Assembly: GCF_041058985.1 (NCBI RefSeq)
Contig: NZ_JBEHZE010000001.1
Span: 2,418,001-2,482,000 of the forward strand
Direction: 5' to 3'
DNA from: Hyphococcus lacteus
GTDB taxonomy: Bacteria; Pseudomonadota; Alphaproteobacteria; Caulobacterales; Parvularculaceae
Length of the DNA: 64,000 nucleotides
Shown here: piece after piece, positions 8,025 to 16,613 of the stretch
Layout: every line of letters begins with the position of its first letter
Numbering within the stretch: position 1 is the first letter of the stretch
Translations under genes and position numbers: made by a program
The notes under the pieces: model-generated
Told to the model about the DNA's origin: nothing
The model's input: the letters and a program-made list of their open reading frames with translations, nothing else
Databases searched by the model: none

Positions 8025-9309
8025 AACGAAGGGCCTCCACCGGATCGAGCCTCGCCGCACGCCACGCGGGGTATAAGGTCGAGAGGAAAGACATAAACAA
8101 CGAAAACCCGGTGATTAAAATAACCTCTGAGATTTCAAGTTTTGCCGGTACGCCATCGAGATAATAAACCTCTGCCGGGAACAAATCAGTTTGGAAAAGC
8201 GCGGACAAACCATTTTCTATTGGATCAATATTCAAGACAAACATTGATCCGAGGAAAATTCCTGCGAGCGTTCCCAATGTTCCGATCATGGTGCCGGAGA
8301 TCAAAAAGATACGAAGGACAGACCCTTGCGTTGCGCCCATTGTTCGCAATACGGCGATGTCACCGGTCTTGTCTTTCACCAGCATAATCAGCCCAGTGAC
8401 AATGTTGAGCGTTGCCACAATGATAATAAGAAAGAGGACGAGCCGCATGGCAAAACGTTCGATCTGAAGCGCGTTGAAATAACTCTGAAACCGCTGTTGC
8501 CAATCCGTAACCCGCAAGCCCGGACCTACAGCCATCAATGCGTCCCGATAGGATTTTATCTTTTCCGGTTCATCCACCATCACTTCGATTTGTTGAACCG
8601 TATCAGCAAACCCGAAAAACAGTTGCGCCTGTTCAAGCGGCATAAACCCATAAATCGCATCATATTCAGCGTTCCCGACGTGGAATATTGCGCCCACAAT
8701 ATATGTCTTTCGGCGTAGCGTTCGGCCGAATGCTGTCTCTGGTCCCTGCCCTGATATTAGGGTCACGGGGTCACCAGCGCGCACACCAAGCTGACTAGCG
8801 ATGCGACTCCCCAGCGCAATTTCCTTGCCGCCCTTGTCCCCAACGCCAAAATTTTCAAATGATCCGTCAACCACATGTTCTTTGCCGGTGACATAATTGT
8901 TCTTTAAAAGGTCTTCACGGCGGACACCGCGAACAACCATGCCGGTCTCGCCCGTGGCGCTAACGAACACGGGAAGTTCGATCAACGGCGTTGCTTCTCT
9001 CACGCCGGGCGTAATTCCCAATGCTTTGGCCATAGAATCATAGTCGGAAATGGGTTGTTCTGCTTGAACGTGGGCGTGGCCATTCACCCCCAGTAGTTGA
9101 TCCAAAAGCGTCAGTCGAAATCCTTGCATGATCGACATTACGCTGATCAGTGCGGCAACGGCCAACATGATACCGCCGAACGCAATTCGAGTAATCAGCG
9201 AAACGCCCTTACCGGTTCGGGTCGCACCAAGATAACGCCGAGCGACCATCCATTCGAAAAATGAAAATGGCTTAGTTTTACCCGGCGAAGTTTGTTGCTG
9301 GTTGGCCAT
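8017..9309 (-). CDS. lolC: Lipoprotein-releasing ABC transporter, permease LolC/E family
   Basis: This is the inner-membrane permease partner of LolD. The 430 residues contain one N-terminal membrane segment (about 40-62, after the conserved FEWMVARRYL), a large periplasmic MacB-type domain (about 65-275) and three C-terminal segments (about 285-420) ending DPVEALRYE, the classical LolC/E/FtsX C-terminal signature. Alphaproteobacteria commonly have one LolC/E-type permease gene rather than separate lolC and lolE, and only one is seen here; it then probably acts as a homodimer (LolF type). It follows proS by 16 bp and overlaps lolD, making a proS-lolC-lolD operon. Confidence 0.92.
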   Translation of the reverse strand: MANQQQTSPGKTKPFSFFEWMVARRYLGATRTGKGVSLITRIAFGGIMLAVAALISVMSIMQGFRLTLLDQLLGVNGHAHVQAEQPISDYDSMAKALGITPGVREATPLIELPVFVSATGETGMVVRGVRREDLLKNNYVTGKEHVVDGSFENFGVGDKGGKEIALGSRIASQLGVRAGDPVTLISGQGPETAFGRTLRRKTYIVGAIFHVGNAEYDAIYGFMPLEQAQLFFGFADTVQQIEVMVDEPEKIKSYRDALMAVGPGLRVTDWQQRFQSYFNALQIERFAMRLVLFLIIIVATLNIVTGLIMLVKDKTGDIAVLRTMGATQGSVLRIFLISGTMIGTLGTLAGIFLGSMFVLNIDPIENGLSALFQTDLFPAEVYYLDGVPAKLEISEVILITGFSLFMSFLSTLYPAWRAARLDPVEALRYE

Positions 9310-9325
9310 CTCTCGCTCGCTTTAT

Positions 9326-10669
9326 TTAGGCATAATCGAGCGCATCAGCGACCCGGCCCGAAATGATCTCAGTTACCTTGTCGATCGCAATGGTCTCGCG
9401 TTCGTCTGTGGTGCGGTTCTTGACCTCGGCTTCGCCACTTTTAATGCCGCGCGGCCCGATTACGAGTTGGTATGGCAGCCCGATAAGGTCCATCCGCGCA
9501 AATTTCTCGCCAGGGCGTCCGCCAGTATCATCATAAAGAACTTCAACGCCCTTAGACGTGAGTTCTTTGTAAATTTTGTCACACGCCGCATCGCAGTCTT
9601 CGTCGCCACTACGTAAATTGACTAACCCAACATGATAAGGCGCAACCGGCATTGGCCATTTGCACCCGTTTTCATCGTGATAGGCCTCAATAATGGCCCC
9701 CATAAGGCGCGAAACACCGACGCCATATGATCCCATTTGAACGGGAATTTCACTGCCGTCAGAACCAGCCACAACGGCCTTCATTGGTTTTGAATATTTC
9801 TCACCAAAAAAGAATATATGGCCGACCTCAATGCCGCGTGCAGAGACTTGATGCTTTTGATCTACGCTATCAAACTCTGATTTGTCGTGCATTTCGTCAG
9901 TTGCCGCATAAAGCGATGTGAACTGATCAAAAATTGGTTTCAGGTCGCCATCGAAATCCACATCTTTTTTAGGTGTGTCCATTTCGACAAGGCGTTTGTC
10001 ACAAAAAACAGCGCTCTCGCCCGTCTCGGCAAGTACGATAAATTCATGGCTTAGATCACCACCAATGGGCCCCGTATCTGCGCGCATCGGAATCGCTTTA
10101 ACGCCAAGCCGTGCGAATGTCCGCAGATAGGCCACAAACATTTTGTAATAGCTTTTGCGCGCTGACTCTTCGTCAATATCAAAAGAATAAGAATCCTTCA
10201 TCAGGAATTCACGACCGCGCATAACACCGAACCGGGGGCGAATTTCGTCGCGGAATTTCCATTGGATATGGTAAAGTATTTTCGGTAGGTCTTTATACGA
10301 ACGAACACCCGCGCGAAAAATTTCTGTGATCATTTCTTCGTTTGTTGGTCCAAACAGCATCTCGCGATCAGCGCGATCAGTGATCCGCAACATTTCCTTG
10401 CCATAGGCATCATAACGGCCACTTTCGCGCCAAAGATCAGCCTGCTGGATGGTGGGCATCAACATTTCAGCAGCACCGGCGCGGTCTTGTTCCTCGCGGA
10501 CGATCTGTTCAATTTTCTTGAGAACCCGAAATCCGAGCGGCAACCACGCATAAATACCCGCGCCTTCCTGGCGGATCATGCCGGCGCGCAGCATCAAACG
10601 ATGCGATGCAATCTGCGCCTCTGAAGGCGTTTCTTTGAGTACGGGTAAGTAATATCGGCTTAGACGCAT
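9326..10669 (-). CDS. proS: Prolyl-tRNA synthetase, short alphaproteobacterial type
   Basis: It charges tRNA-Pro with proline. The 447-residue protein is far shorter than the roughly 570-residue E. coli enzyme: it lacks the inserted editing domain between motifs 2 and 3, as is usual in alphaproteobacteria. The N-terminus RLSRYYLPVLKETPSEAQ is typical. The class II motifs are visible: motif 1 around GAGIYAWLPLGFRVL, motif 2 in FRDEIRPRFGVMRGREF and motif 3 in GSYGVGVSRLMGAIIE, followed by the anticodon-binding domain (about 350-445). I chose the ATG at 10669. It heads the operon with lolC and lolD. Confidence 0.95.
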   Translation of the reverse strand: MRLSRYYLPVLKETPSEAQIASHRLMLRAGMIRQEGAGIYAWLPLGFRVLKKIEQIVREEQDRAGAAEMLMPTIQQADLWRESGRYDAYGKEMLRITDRADREMLFGPTNEEMITEIFRAGVRSYKDLPKILYHIQWKFRDEIRPRFGVMRGREFLMKDSYSFDIDEESARKSYYKMFVAYLRTFARLGVKAIPMRADTGPIGGDLSHEFIVLAETGESAVFCDKRLVEMDTPKKDVDFDGDLKPIFDQFTSLYAATDEMHDKSEFDSVDQKHQVSARGIEVGHIFFFGEKYSKPMKAVVAGSDGSEIPVQMGSYGVGVSRLMGAIIEAYHDENGCKWPMPVAPYHVGLVNLRSGDEDCDAACDKIYKELTSKGVEVLYDDTGGRPGEKFARMDLIGLPYQLVIGPRGIKSGEAEVKNRTTDERETIAIDKVTEIISGRVADALDYA

Positions 10670-10768
10670 AAAGGTTACCAAAACTGCTGCTGCTTCGGTG
10701 TGCCTTCTAGAGCGTTTTCATCGGAAGTGGAAACCCTTTGCGTGTCTTAGCGCAATTCGGCGCGGTAT

Positions 10769-10963
10769 CTATTCGGCGCAGCCTAGGCCGCTGGGCGTGA
10801 CAACGCCTGCTTGTGCCATTTGAAGTTCGCTCTTTGGTGCTGCTTCGGCCCACATTGGCTGGCTTACCTCGCATGGCTCAGCCGCGGCCAACATAGATTG
10901 GGCAATGCTCGAAACGCCCCAATAGAGGACAGTCAAGGCCACGATAAAAACGCCCATTTTCAT
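10769..10963 (-). CDS. Small hypothetical exported protein
   Basis: The product has 64 residues. It starts MKMGVFIVALTVLYWGVSSIA, a hydrophobic segment that could be a signal peptide (possible cleavage around AAA near residue 28) or a single membrane anchor. The rest is short, with two cysteines (one near residue 31, one third from the end) and no recognisable motif. Its ATG overlaps the stop codon of the preceding gene by 4 bp (ATGA), which is good evidence that it is translated. It ends 99 bp before proS on the same strand. Function is unknown. Confidence 0.6.
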   Translation of the reverse strand: MKMGVFIVALTVLYWGVSSIAQSMLAAAEPCEVSQPMWAEAAPKSELQMAQAGVVTPSGLGCAE

Positions 10964-11286
10964 TGCGTCCCCCTACAAAATACACCTGAATTTCTGATGG
11001 TTGGCCCATTATCCTCGAGCCGGAGGTCAAACCGTTTTAAGAGCCGTTGACTGGCCCAACCGTCGAGGCTCCGCTGGCGAAAAACGATGACTTCATTCTC
11101 GCCCTGTTGCGGGTCAGTTATATTGATATTGATGATCGCGCCGCTATTTCGGGCCAGTAAATAGCTATCCTGCGCGGCGCAGGCACCGGGACGCACGATC
11201 ACGGGTTGGCCCATCGCGCCCAAACCCGCAATCGAGAAACAAACACCAGCGATGATGACCCGCCCTTTTTCCATAAGGGCAGTCAT
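10960..11286 (-). CDS. Hypothetical exported protein
   Basis: The product has 108 residues from the ATG at 11286, or 104 from the second ATG at 11274, which would place the hydrophobic segment (RVIIAGVCFSIAGLGAMG) closer to the start. The remaining sequence, with INITDPQQGENEVIVFRQRS and a C-terminal FDLRLEDNGPTIRNSGVFC, looks like a small secreted beta-rich domain with two cysteines. No family is recognised. It is translationally coupled to the following 64-residue gene, so the two probably act together at the envelope. Confidence 0.6.
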   Translation of the reverse strand: MTALMEKGRVIIAGVCFSIAGLGAMGQPVIVRPGACAAQDSYLLARNSGAIININITDPQQGENEVIVFRQRSLDGWASQRLLKRFDLRLEDNGPTIRNSGVFCRGTQ

Positions 11287-11340
11287 GCATTGATCGTGCC
11301 TTGTTAACCCTCCGCTGGGACAGAGGGGTTAATAGAAAGA

Positions 11341-11985
11341 CTACTCAGCCACTTCGAGCGCGCTGAGGTCTTGGGCGCGGATGGCGGATAGATTGCGCGT
11401 GATCTTATCGGCGGGCCAATTCCACCATGCGATTTCCAAAAGCCGCGCGACGGTCGTCTCATCAAAACGCCGTTTGATGGTGCGTGCTGGATTGCCAACG
11501 GCGACGCCATAGGCAGGAACATCACTCGCCACCACTGAGTAGGAACCGATGATTGCGCCATCACCGATTGTCACGCCGGGCATGATGACAGCCTCAGTGC
11601 CGATCCAAACATCATTACCGATGGTCGTATCTCCGCGCGAGCCACGGGCCCAATCCGCATCCGGGTCCTCCCATCCCTCACCAAAGATCGCGAAGGGATA
11701 GGTCGAGAAACCATCAAGCGCGTGGTTCGCACCGTTCATGATAAATTCTGCACGGGCCGCAATGGCGCAGAACCGCCCAATCTTTAGCCGGTCTCTCATA
11801 TGCTCAAAATGGTAACGCACACAATTAGCGAGAAATTTTTCAGGGCCTGCCGGGTCATCGTAATAGGTGTATTCGCCAATTTCGACCATTGGGTGATCGA
11901 CAATCGGTTTCAGAAACGCGACTTGATTAACGCCTTGCATTGGATGGGCTTGTTCGGGGTTAGGCCCCCGTTTGGTATCAGACAT
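11341..11985 (-). CDS. Xenobiotic (CatB/Vat-type) hexapeptide acetyltransferase
   Basis: This is a left-handed beta-helix acetyltransferase of the XAT family, whose members acetylate chloramphenicol, streptogramins or sugar-like compounds using acetyl-CoA. The 214 residues include IGRFCAIAARAEFIMNGANH, DGFSTYPF and TIGNDVWIGTEAVIMPGVTI, then GSYSVVASDVPAYGVAVGNPA. The catalytic His of XATs corresponds to His88 in NGANHALDGFSTYPF. The substrate cannot be told from sequence; chromosomal homologues in environmental bacteria often have no proven resistance role. A GAGG ribosome binding site precedes the ATG at 11985. It stands alone between unrelated genes. Confidence 0.85.
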   Translation of the reverse strand: MSDTKRGPNPEQAHPMQGVNQVAFLKPIVDHPMVEIGEYTYYDDPAGPEKFLANCVRYHFEHMRDRLKIGRFCAIAARAEFIMNGANHALDGFSTYPFAIFGEGWEDPDADWARGSRGDTTIGNDVWIGTEAVIMPGVTIGDGAIIGSYSVVASDVPAYGVAVGNPARTIKRRFDETTVARLLEIAWWNWPADKITRNLSAIRAQDLSALEVAE

Positions 11986-12166
11986 ATTTGAACCTCAAAT
12001 TCAGAAATTTCAGGAAATCTATAAAATCCGCCACCGGAAGATAAGCCGGCAGAGTGCGCATCGCTGCACCTGAAAAACGGATCTGACTTTAATTGTTCAC
12101 TGGTCTGAGTACCTTCTTTGTAGGCTTCTAATGTTTCGATTTTCGCTCAGCGGTCAAGCAAAAATT

Positions 12167-12697
12167 TTATTCTTCTTTCTGATGCGACCCGACATTGCGA
12201 AGATACATAAACATGTCGGCTAATCGAAACGGCTGGAGCATGATCCAAAGACCGACACCAACAACGGCTAGATTCGGCCAAAATTGGAATGAAAGAACCG
12301 CATGATTAAGCTCTCCATTTGATTGACGTGAGGGCTCGTTGAAAAATCTTATTAAGTCATAACCAATGATGGGAAGCTTAACGATAATCAGCCAGAAACC
12401 GATCAAGAAACTCCCAACAGAGACTAACATTCGTGCATCGACATTCAAATTTAGACCAACGTCAGATTTGATCGTTCGCCTTGCCAAAACGGGAGCGGCA
12501 AACCAAATAAATATGGCAAGGGCTAACTGTAATCCCATATTCGCAACAAGGGAAAAATAACCATCGTGCGAAATCTCTTCCCACGACGAAGTTAAAAGTG
12601 GTGGCAAATAAAATAATGTCGATGGGAGGTTTCCAGCAAACGCCGCCGCCGCCCATAGGCGCATGATTACAATCAATATCGCTTGAATGCCCGTCAT
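12167..12697 (-). CDS. Hypothetical four-helix membrane protein
   Basis: The product has 176 residues. Four hydrophobic segments are visible (about 7-32, 48-68, 88-112 and 133-155), separated by short loops, and the tail is basic then acidic (SHQKEE). No conserved domain is recognised. GGGGAGA just before the ATG at 12697 is a strong ribosome binding site. It starts 24 bp after thrC and is likely part of the TPR-thrC transcript, though no functional link to threonine synthesis is evident. Confidence 0.65.
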   Translation of the reverse strand: MTGIQAILIVIMRLWAAAAFAGNLPSTLFYLPPLLTSSWEEISHDGYFSLVANMGLQLALAIFIWFAAPVLARRTIKSDVGLNLNVDARMLVSVGSFLIGFWLIIVKLPIIGYDLIRFFNEPSRQSNGELNHAVLSFQFWPNLAVVGVGLWIMLQPFRLADMFMYLRNVGSHQKEE

Positions 12698-12721
12698 GCG
12701 CCTCTCCCCTAAGGTAATTGC

Positions 12722-13933
12722 TTAAAACTGATCGTAATCTATGGTCTTTGTACGGTCGATTGTTTTGCTATCGCTCGCCATGGGATATTTAAGGCCGGTT
12801 GCGCAGTTAAACAAAACAACTTTGTCCGTTTTTTCAATCTGCCCGGTTTTTACCGCCTGTCGATAGGCCGCATAGGTTGCCGCGCCTTCGGGGCATAGTA
12901 AGAACCCTTCATCACGCGCGACTTCGCGCCAGCTATCGAATATATCTTTTTCATCGACTGCAATCGCGAACCCATTTGTTTCTCGTACGGCGCGCAATAT
13001 TAGAAAATCACCAACCGCTGCGGGAACGCGTATTCCGGCAGCAGCAGTCGTTGCGTTCTCCCATAGCGGAGCGTGCTCGACGCCCTCTTCCCACGCCTTG
13101 ACGATAGGCGCGCAACCCGATGCCTGCACAACGATTAGCTTTGGCCGCTTTGATCCGATCCAGCCGATGGCTTCTAGCTCGTCGAAGGCCTTGGCCATGC
13201 CGATAAGGCCCGTGCCGCCGCCGGTCGGATAGAAAATCGCGTCGGGCAGCTCCCAACCAAATTGTTCGGCTAGCTCTAGGCCCATGGTTTTTTTGCCTTC
13301 GATCCGGTAAGGCTCTTTGAGGGTTGAAACATCGAACCAACCGACCTTTTCTTTGCCTTCGCCGACGATTTTTCCGCAGTCGGTAATTAATCCGTTTACA
13401 GTGTAAACATCTGCGCCTTGAAAGGCGATCTCTTCGATATTCACGCGCGGCGTGTCATCAGGGCAAAAAACCGTTGTGCGCATATCGGCGGCCGATGCAT
13501 AGGCCGCCAATGCCGCACCCGCATTGCCATTGGTCGGCATCGCAAGGTGTTTAAGACCGAATTCTTTAGCCATCGAAACCGCTAAACATAATCCCCGCGC
13601 TTTGAATGATCCCGTTGGCAGGCGGCCTTCATCCTTGACGATCAATTCGCCCGTATGGCCCTCTTTGCGAGCCATCTTTTTGAGCGGGATCATGGGCGTT
13701 ACGACCTCGCCCAACGACACTCGGTTTACCGATTTCGCCACGGGCAAGAATTCGCGGTAGCGCCAAAAACCCTCGTCGCGTTTTGCCAACTCGCCTTTGG
13801 TGATGGATCCCTTAATTGCATCTAGGTCATAGCGCGCTAAAAGCGGTTTTCCCGCTTCTGATAAATTATGCGGCTTTCCAGCTTCGTATTCTTTGCCGGT
13901 ATAGGAACACTCAAGATGCGTAAGGTAACTCAA
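12722..13933 (-). CDS. thrC: Threonine synthase (PLP-dependent)
   Basis: It converts O-phosphohomoserine to threonine. The 403-residue protein belongs to the fold-type II PLP family: the lysine that binds PLP is in GSFKARG (about residue 108), the phosphate loop is FYPTGGGTGLIG (about 239), and MPTNGNAGAALAAYA is the Asn/Gly cofactor contact. It resembles the archaeal and plant-type threonine synthases rather than the E. coli type. The start is a TTG at 13933, supported by GGAG 8 nt upstream and by overlap with the stop codon of the TPR gene (TTGA). The N-terminal CSYTGKEYE is a vestige of the zinc-binding start seen in relatives. A related threonine dehydratase-like activity is less likely. 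Confidence 0.9.
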   Translation of the reverse strand: MSYLTHLECSYTGKEYEAGKPHNLSEAGKPLLARYDLDAIKGSITKGELAKRDEGFWRYREFLPVAKSVNRVSLGEVVTPMIPLKKMARKEGHTGELIVKDEGRLPTGSFKARGLCLAVSMAKEFGLKHLAMPTNGNAGAALAAYASAADMRTTVFCPDDTPRVNIEEIAFQGADVYTVNGLITDCGKIVGEGKEKVGWFDVSTLKEPYRIEGKKTMGLELAEQFGWELPDAIFYPTGGGTGLIGMAKAFDELEAIGWIGSKRPKLIVVQASGCAPIVKAWEEGVEHAPLWENATTAAAGIRVPAAVGDFLILRAVRETNGFAIAVDEKDIFDSWREVARDEGFLLCPEGAATYAAYRQAVKTGQIEKTDKVVLFNCATGLKYPMASDSKTIDRTKTIDYDQF

Positions 13934-14475
13934 CGTAATTTCTCCAATTTTTGTTGTGCCTGCGTAAATTCGGGATTGGCGTTCAAGGCATTTTGAAAGG
14001 CTTTTCGAGCCATATCCGGTTTTTTGATGGCTTCATAGACCAGCCCAATATTATACCACGCTGCCCACGGTTTAGTGATCGCAAGTGCCAGTGCGCGGTC
14101 GTAATCAGCGAGCGCTGCGTCGAATTGTTGAGCGAGGTAAAAGCTATTCCCGCGATTGAGATAAGCCTCCGCCAAATTGTCATCAATCGCTATAGCGGCA
14201 TCAAAATCCGCACGTGCATCCTCAAAAGCGCCGGCCCGATTTAGAATCACGCCGCGATTGACCAACGTCTTTTTCTGATCACCGCGCATCAGGTCGCCGC
14301 CACGGAGCGCTGTATCGCAATTTCCTGTGTCGTGGGTCAGGCTGCTGCTGGCATCTTGATAGCAGGCTGAAGCTTCGGTAGCGCCAATAGTTGTAACCGA
14401 TAATTGCGCCATAGAAGTATTGGGAAACAACATGAGTAACGCCACGGAACAGAAAACCTGTCGGAGATTGGGCAT
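13930..14475 (-). CDS. Exported tetratricopeptide-repeat protein
   Basis: The product has 181 residues with a signal peptide (MPNLRQVFCSVALLMLFPNTSMAQ) and then at least three TPR units in the second half: TLVNRGVILNRAGAFEDARA, EAYLNRGNSFYLAQQFDAAL and AAWYNIGLVYEAIKKPDMAR, each with the W/L-G-Y-A-F-A-P pattern. TPR proteins act as scaffolds for protein binding; the partner is unknown. A GGAGG site precedes the ATG at 14475. It overlaps the TTG start of thrC by 4 bp, so the two are co-translated, but a direct functional link to threonine synthase is not expected. Confidence 0.85.
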   Translation of the reverse strand: MPNLRQVFCSVALLMLFPNTSMAQLSVTTIGATEASACYQDASSSLTHDTGNCDTALRGGDLMRGDQKKTLVNRGVILNRAGAFEDARADFDAAIAIDDNLAEAYLNRGNSFYLAQQFDAALADYDRALALAITKPWAAWYNIGLVYEAIKKPDMARKAFQNALNANPEFTQAQQKLEKLR

Positions 14476-14618
14476 AGCGCCCTCCTATGTTGGCTGTGGG
14501 GCGTATCTTATGGCAATTTCATAATACCTTGAAACCAATCTCGAGATTATGAGTTGAAATTATTGCGCCGCAACAAATATGCTAGGTGTAAGCTCAATCA
14601 ACTCAGAAGGACGATAAA

Positions 14619-15401
14619 ATGACAACTTCTCTGAATGCCGTCATCACTGGCTCCACATCGGGTATTGGCCTCGGGATTGCGAACGCCTTTGCCGCTGAGG
14701 GCTGGAACGTCATGCTCAATGGATTTGGTGATGCTGATGAAATCGAAAAGACACGCACGGGCCTTGCCGAAAAGTACAATGTAGATGTTCGGTATAACGG
14801 CGCGGATATGACCAAGCCGGACCAAATTGATGACCTAATCAAAGAGGCCGAGGTGGCTTTTGGTCAAATTGATGTTCTTGTGAACAATGCGGGCATTCAG
14901 TTCGTGTCGCCAATCGAAGAATTCCCCGCCGAAAAATGGGACGCCATTATTGCGATCAACCTTTCCTCAGCTTTCCATACCACCAAAGCTGTGTTTGCCG
15001 GTATGAAAAAGCGTGGGTTTGGTCGAATTATCAATGTGGCATCCGCACACGGATTAGTCGCCTCCCCCTTTAAGAGCGCATATGTTGCCGCAAAACACGG
15101 AATTGTTGGATTAACAAAGACTGTTGCGCTCGAGGGTGCCGAATTTGGTGTGACCTGCAATGCAATATGCCCCGGCTATGTGAAAACGCCATTGGTAGAA
15201 AAGCAGATCCCCGACACTGCAAAAGCTCGTAATATGACTGAAGAAGAGGTAGTTCAAAAAGTTATATTGGAAGCCCAACCCACGAAACAATTTGTCACTA
15301 CAGAACAAGTCGGCGCACTCGCTGTATTTCTCTGTTCCGATAATGCCGCGCAAATCACGGGCGCTGCGCACCAAATCGACGGCGGTTGGGTTGCGCATTG
15401 A
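14619..15401 (+). CDS. bdhA: 3-hydroxybutyrate dehydrogenase
   Basis: This short-chain dehydrogenase oxidises D-3-hydroxybutyrate to acetoacetate with NAD+, the step after polyhydroxybutyrate depolymerisation. The 260 residues show the Rossmann motif TGSTSGIGLGIA, NNAGIQ, catalytic Ser in NVASAHGLV and YVAAKHG (Tyr-x3-Lys), then CPGYVKTPLV and the C-terminal AAHQIDGGW. HGLVASPFKSAYVAAKHG and TPLVEKQIPD are characteristic of BdhA within the SDR family. AAGGA precedes the ATG at 14619. Its stop codon overlaps the start of the patatin gene, so both are made from one message. Confidence 0.93.
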   Translation: MTTSLNAVITGSTSGIGLGIANAFAAEGWNVMLNGFGDADEIEKTRTGLAEKYNVDVRYNGADMTKPDQIDDLIKEAEVAFGQIDVLVNNAGIQFVSPIEEFPAEKWDAIIAINLSSAFHTTKAVFAGMKKRGFGRIINVASAHGLVASPFKSAYVAAKHGIVGLTKTVALEGAEFGVTCNAICPGYVKTPLVEKQIPDTAKARNMTEEEVVQKVILEAQPTKQFVTTEQVGALAVFLCSDNAAQITGAAHQIDGGWVAH

Positions 15402-16459
15402 TGCCGAAACCCAAAAAAATAAACCTAGCGTTTCAAGGTGGCGGTTCTCACGGTGCCGTCACTTGGGGCGTTGCGGATCGGTTGCTCGAAGATGACAGGA
15501 TTGAGATAGACTCGATTTCTGGCTCTAGTGCCGGCGCGGTGAATGCTACAGCGCTCGCCTATGGTCTCCATCAGGGCGGTTGCGAAGGCGCACGCGAGAC
15601 ATTGGACAACCTTTGGAAACGAATAAGCGACGCTGGGGAATGCTATAGCCCCGTCAAGGCCAATCCGTTTCCGCTCGCAATGGGCGCGACAGATCTCGTC
15701 AATGCATTTTCATATCAAATGTTTGAGACCGTGACCCGCGCACTATCGCCGTATCAATTCAATCCGTTTGATATTAATCCGCTTAGGGACATTCTATCGT
15801 CCTGTATCGATTTCGAAAGCTTGCGTAATTGCGTCAGAACAAAGCTTTTTGTCGCCGCCACCAACGTGCGCAGTGGCCGAGTTCATGTATTTGAAACCGG
15901 TGATATGTCGATTGATGTCGTTAGCGCATCGACGTGTCTGCCTTTCCTATTTAAGGCTGTTGAAATCGAAGGCGAGCATTATTGGGATGGCGGTTATATG
16001 GGAAACCCAGTTCTTTTCCCATTCTTTTATGAAGCCGGAACTTCGGACATCGTCATCGTTCATGTCAATCCGATCGAGAGAGAGGACGTTCCCACGACGC
16101 CCACAGAAATCACCAACCGGGTCAATGAGATCAGCTTTAACTCATCATTACTCCGCGAGCTTCGCGCCATTAATTTTGTTCAAAAGCTTCTGGACGATGG
16201 TTGGATCAAAGATGAATATCGCGATCGCCTACGTAACATTCGCGTTCATTCAATTCGTTCTGATCAAGCGCTAATGGAATATGATATTTCCACAAAATTT
16301 CGAACAGACTGGACATTTCTTTCTGGCCTGAAAGAAAAAGGTCGTGCCATTGCGGATGCTTGGCTCTCCGAGAACTTTGATCAGATCGGGAAATCTTCAT
16401 CGGTTAATTTGCGCGAGATGTTTGCTCGTGAAGGTCAGTATCGCCGAACAGACCTTTGA
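15401..16459 (+). CDS. Patatin-like phospholipase/hydrolase
   Basis: The 352-residue product is a serine hydrolase of the patatin family, which cleaves acyl esters with a Ser-Asp dyad. The oxyanion loop GGGSHG is at residues 13-18, the nucleophile elbow GSSAG at 41-45 (Ser43) and the catalytic Asp in DGGYMGNP (about 205). The ATG at 15401 shares its A with the TGA stop of bdhA (TGATG). I recall bdhA and patatin genes as frequent neighbours in alphaproteobacteria, which suggests a role in lipid or polyhydroxybutyrate turnover, such as an intracellular depolymerase or granule-associated esterase; this is inference. Confidence 0.88.
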   Translation: MPKPKKINLAFQGGGSHGAVTWGVADRLLEDDRIEIDSISGSSAGAVNATALAYGLHQGGCEGARETLDNLWKRISDAGECYSPVKANPFPLAMGATDLVNAFSYQMFETVTRALSPYQFNPFDINPLRDILSSCIDFESLRNCVRTKLFVAATNVRSGRVHVFETGDMSIDVVSASTCLPFLFKAVEIEGEHYWDGGYMGNPVLFPFFYEAGTSDIVIVHVNPIEREDVPTTPTEITNRVNEISFNSSLLRELRAINFVQKLLDDGWIKDEYRDRLRNIRVHSIRSDQALMEYDISTKFRTDWTFLSGLKEKGRAIADAWLSENFDQIGKSSSVNLREMFAREGQYRRTDL

Positions 16460-16492
16460 GTGTAAAAAGTTCCACTTTGGAAAAGTAAATTT

Positions 16493-16520
16493 TGTGTCAT
16501 GACTCATAAGTCATGACACA
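16493..16520. repeat. Perfect 12-bp inverted repeat between patatin and EF-hand genes
   Basis: TGTGTCATGACT is followed by a 4-nt loop (CATA) and its exact complement AGTCATGACACA. Each arm also contains the self-complementary 8-mer GTCATGAC, so this 8-mer occurs twice, 15 bp apart. No U-tract follows on the plus strand; an A/T-rich stretch lies on the other side. It could end patatin transcription, be an mRNA-stabilising stem, or bind a dimeric regulator of the next gene, whose start is 94 bp away. Confidence 0.75.
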
Positions 16521-16613
16521 GGCTTAACTACCATTTCGACGAACAGCACCTAACTTAATCATTGCACGGCGCATTAGCGCTTTGTGATGAAGTAAGAAAC
16601 AAGGAGCACACCC

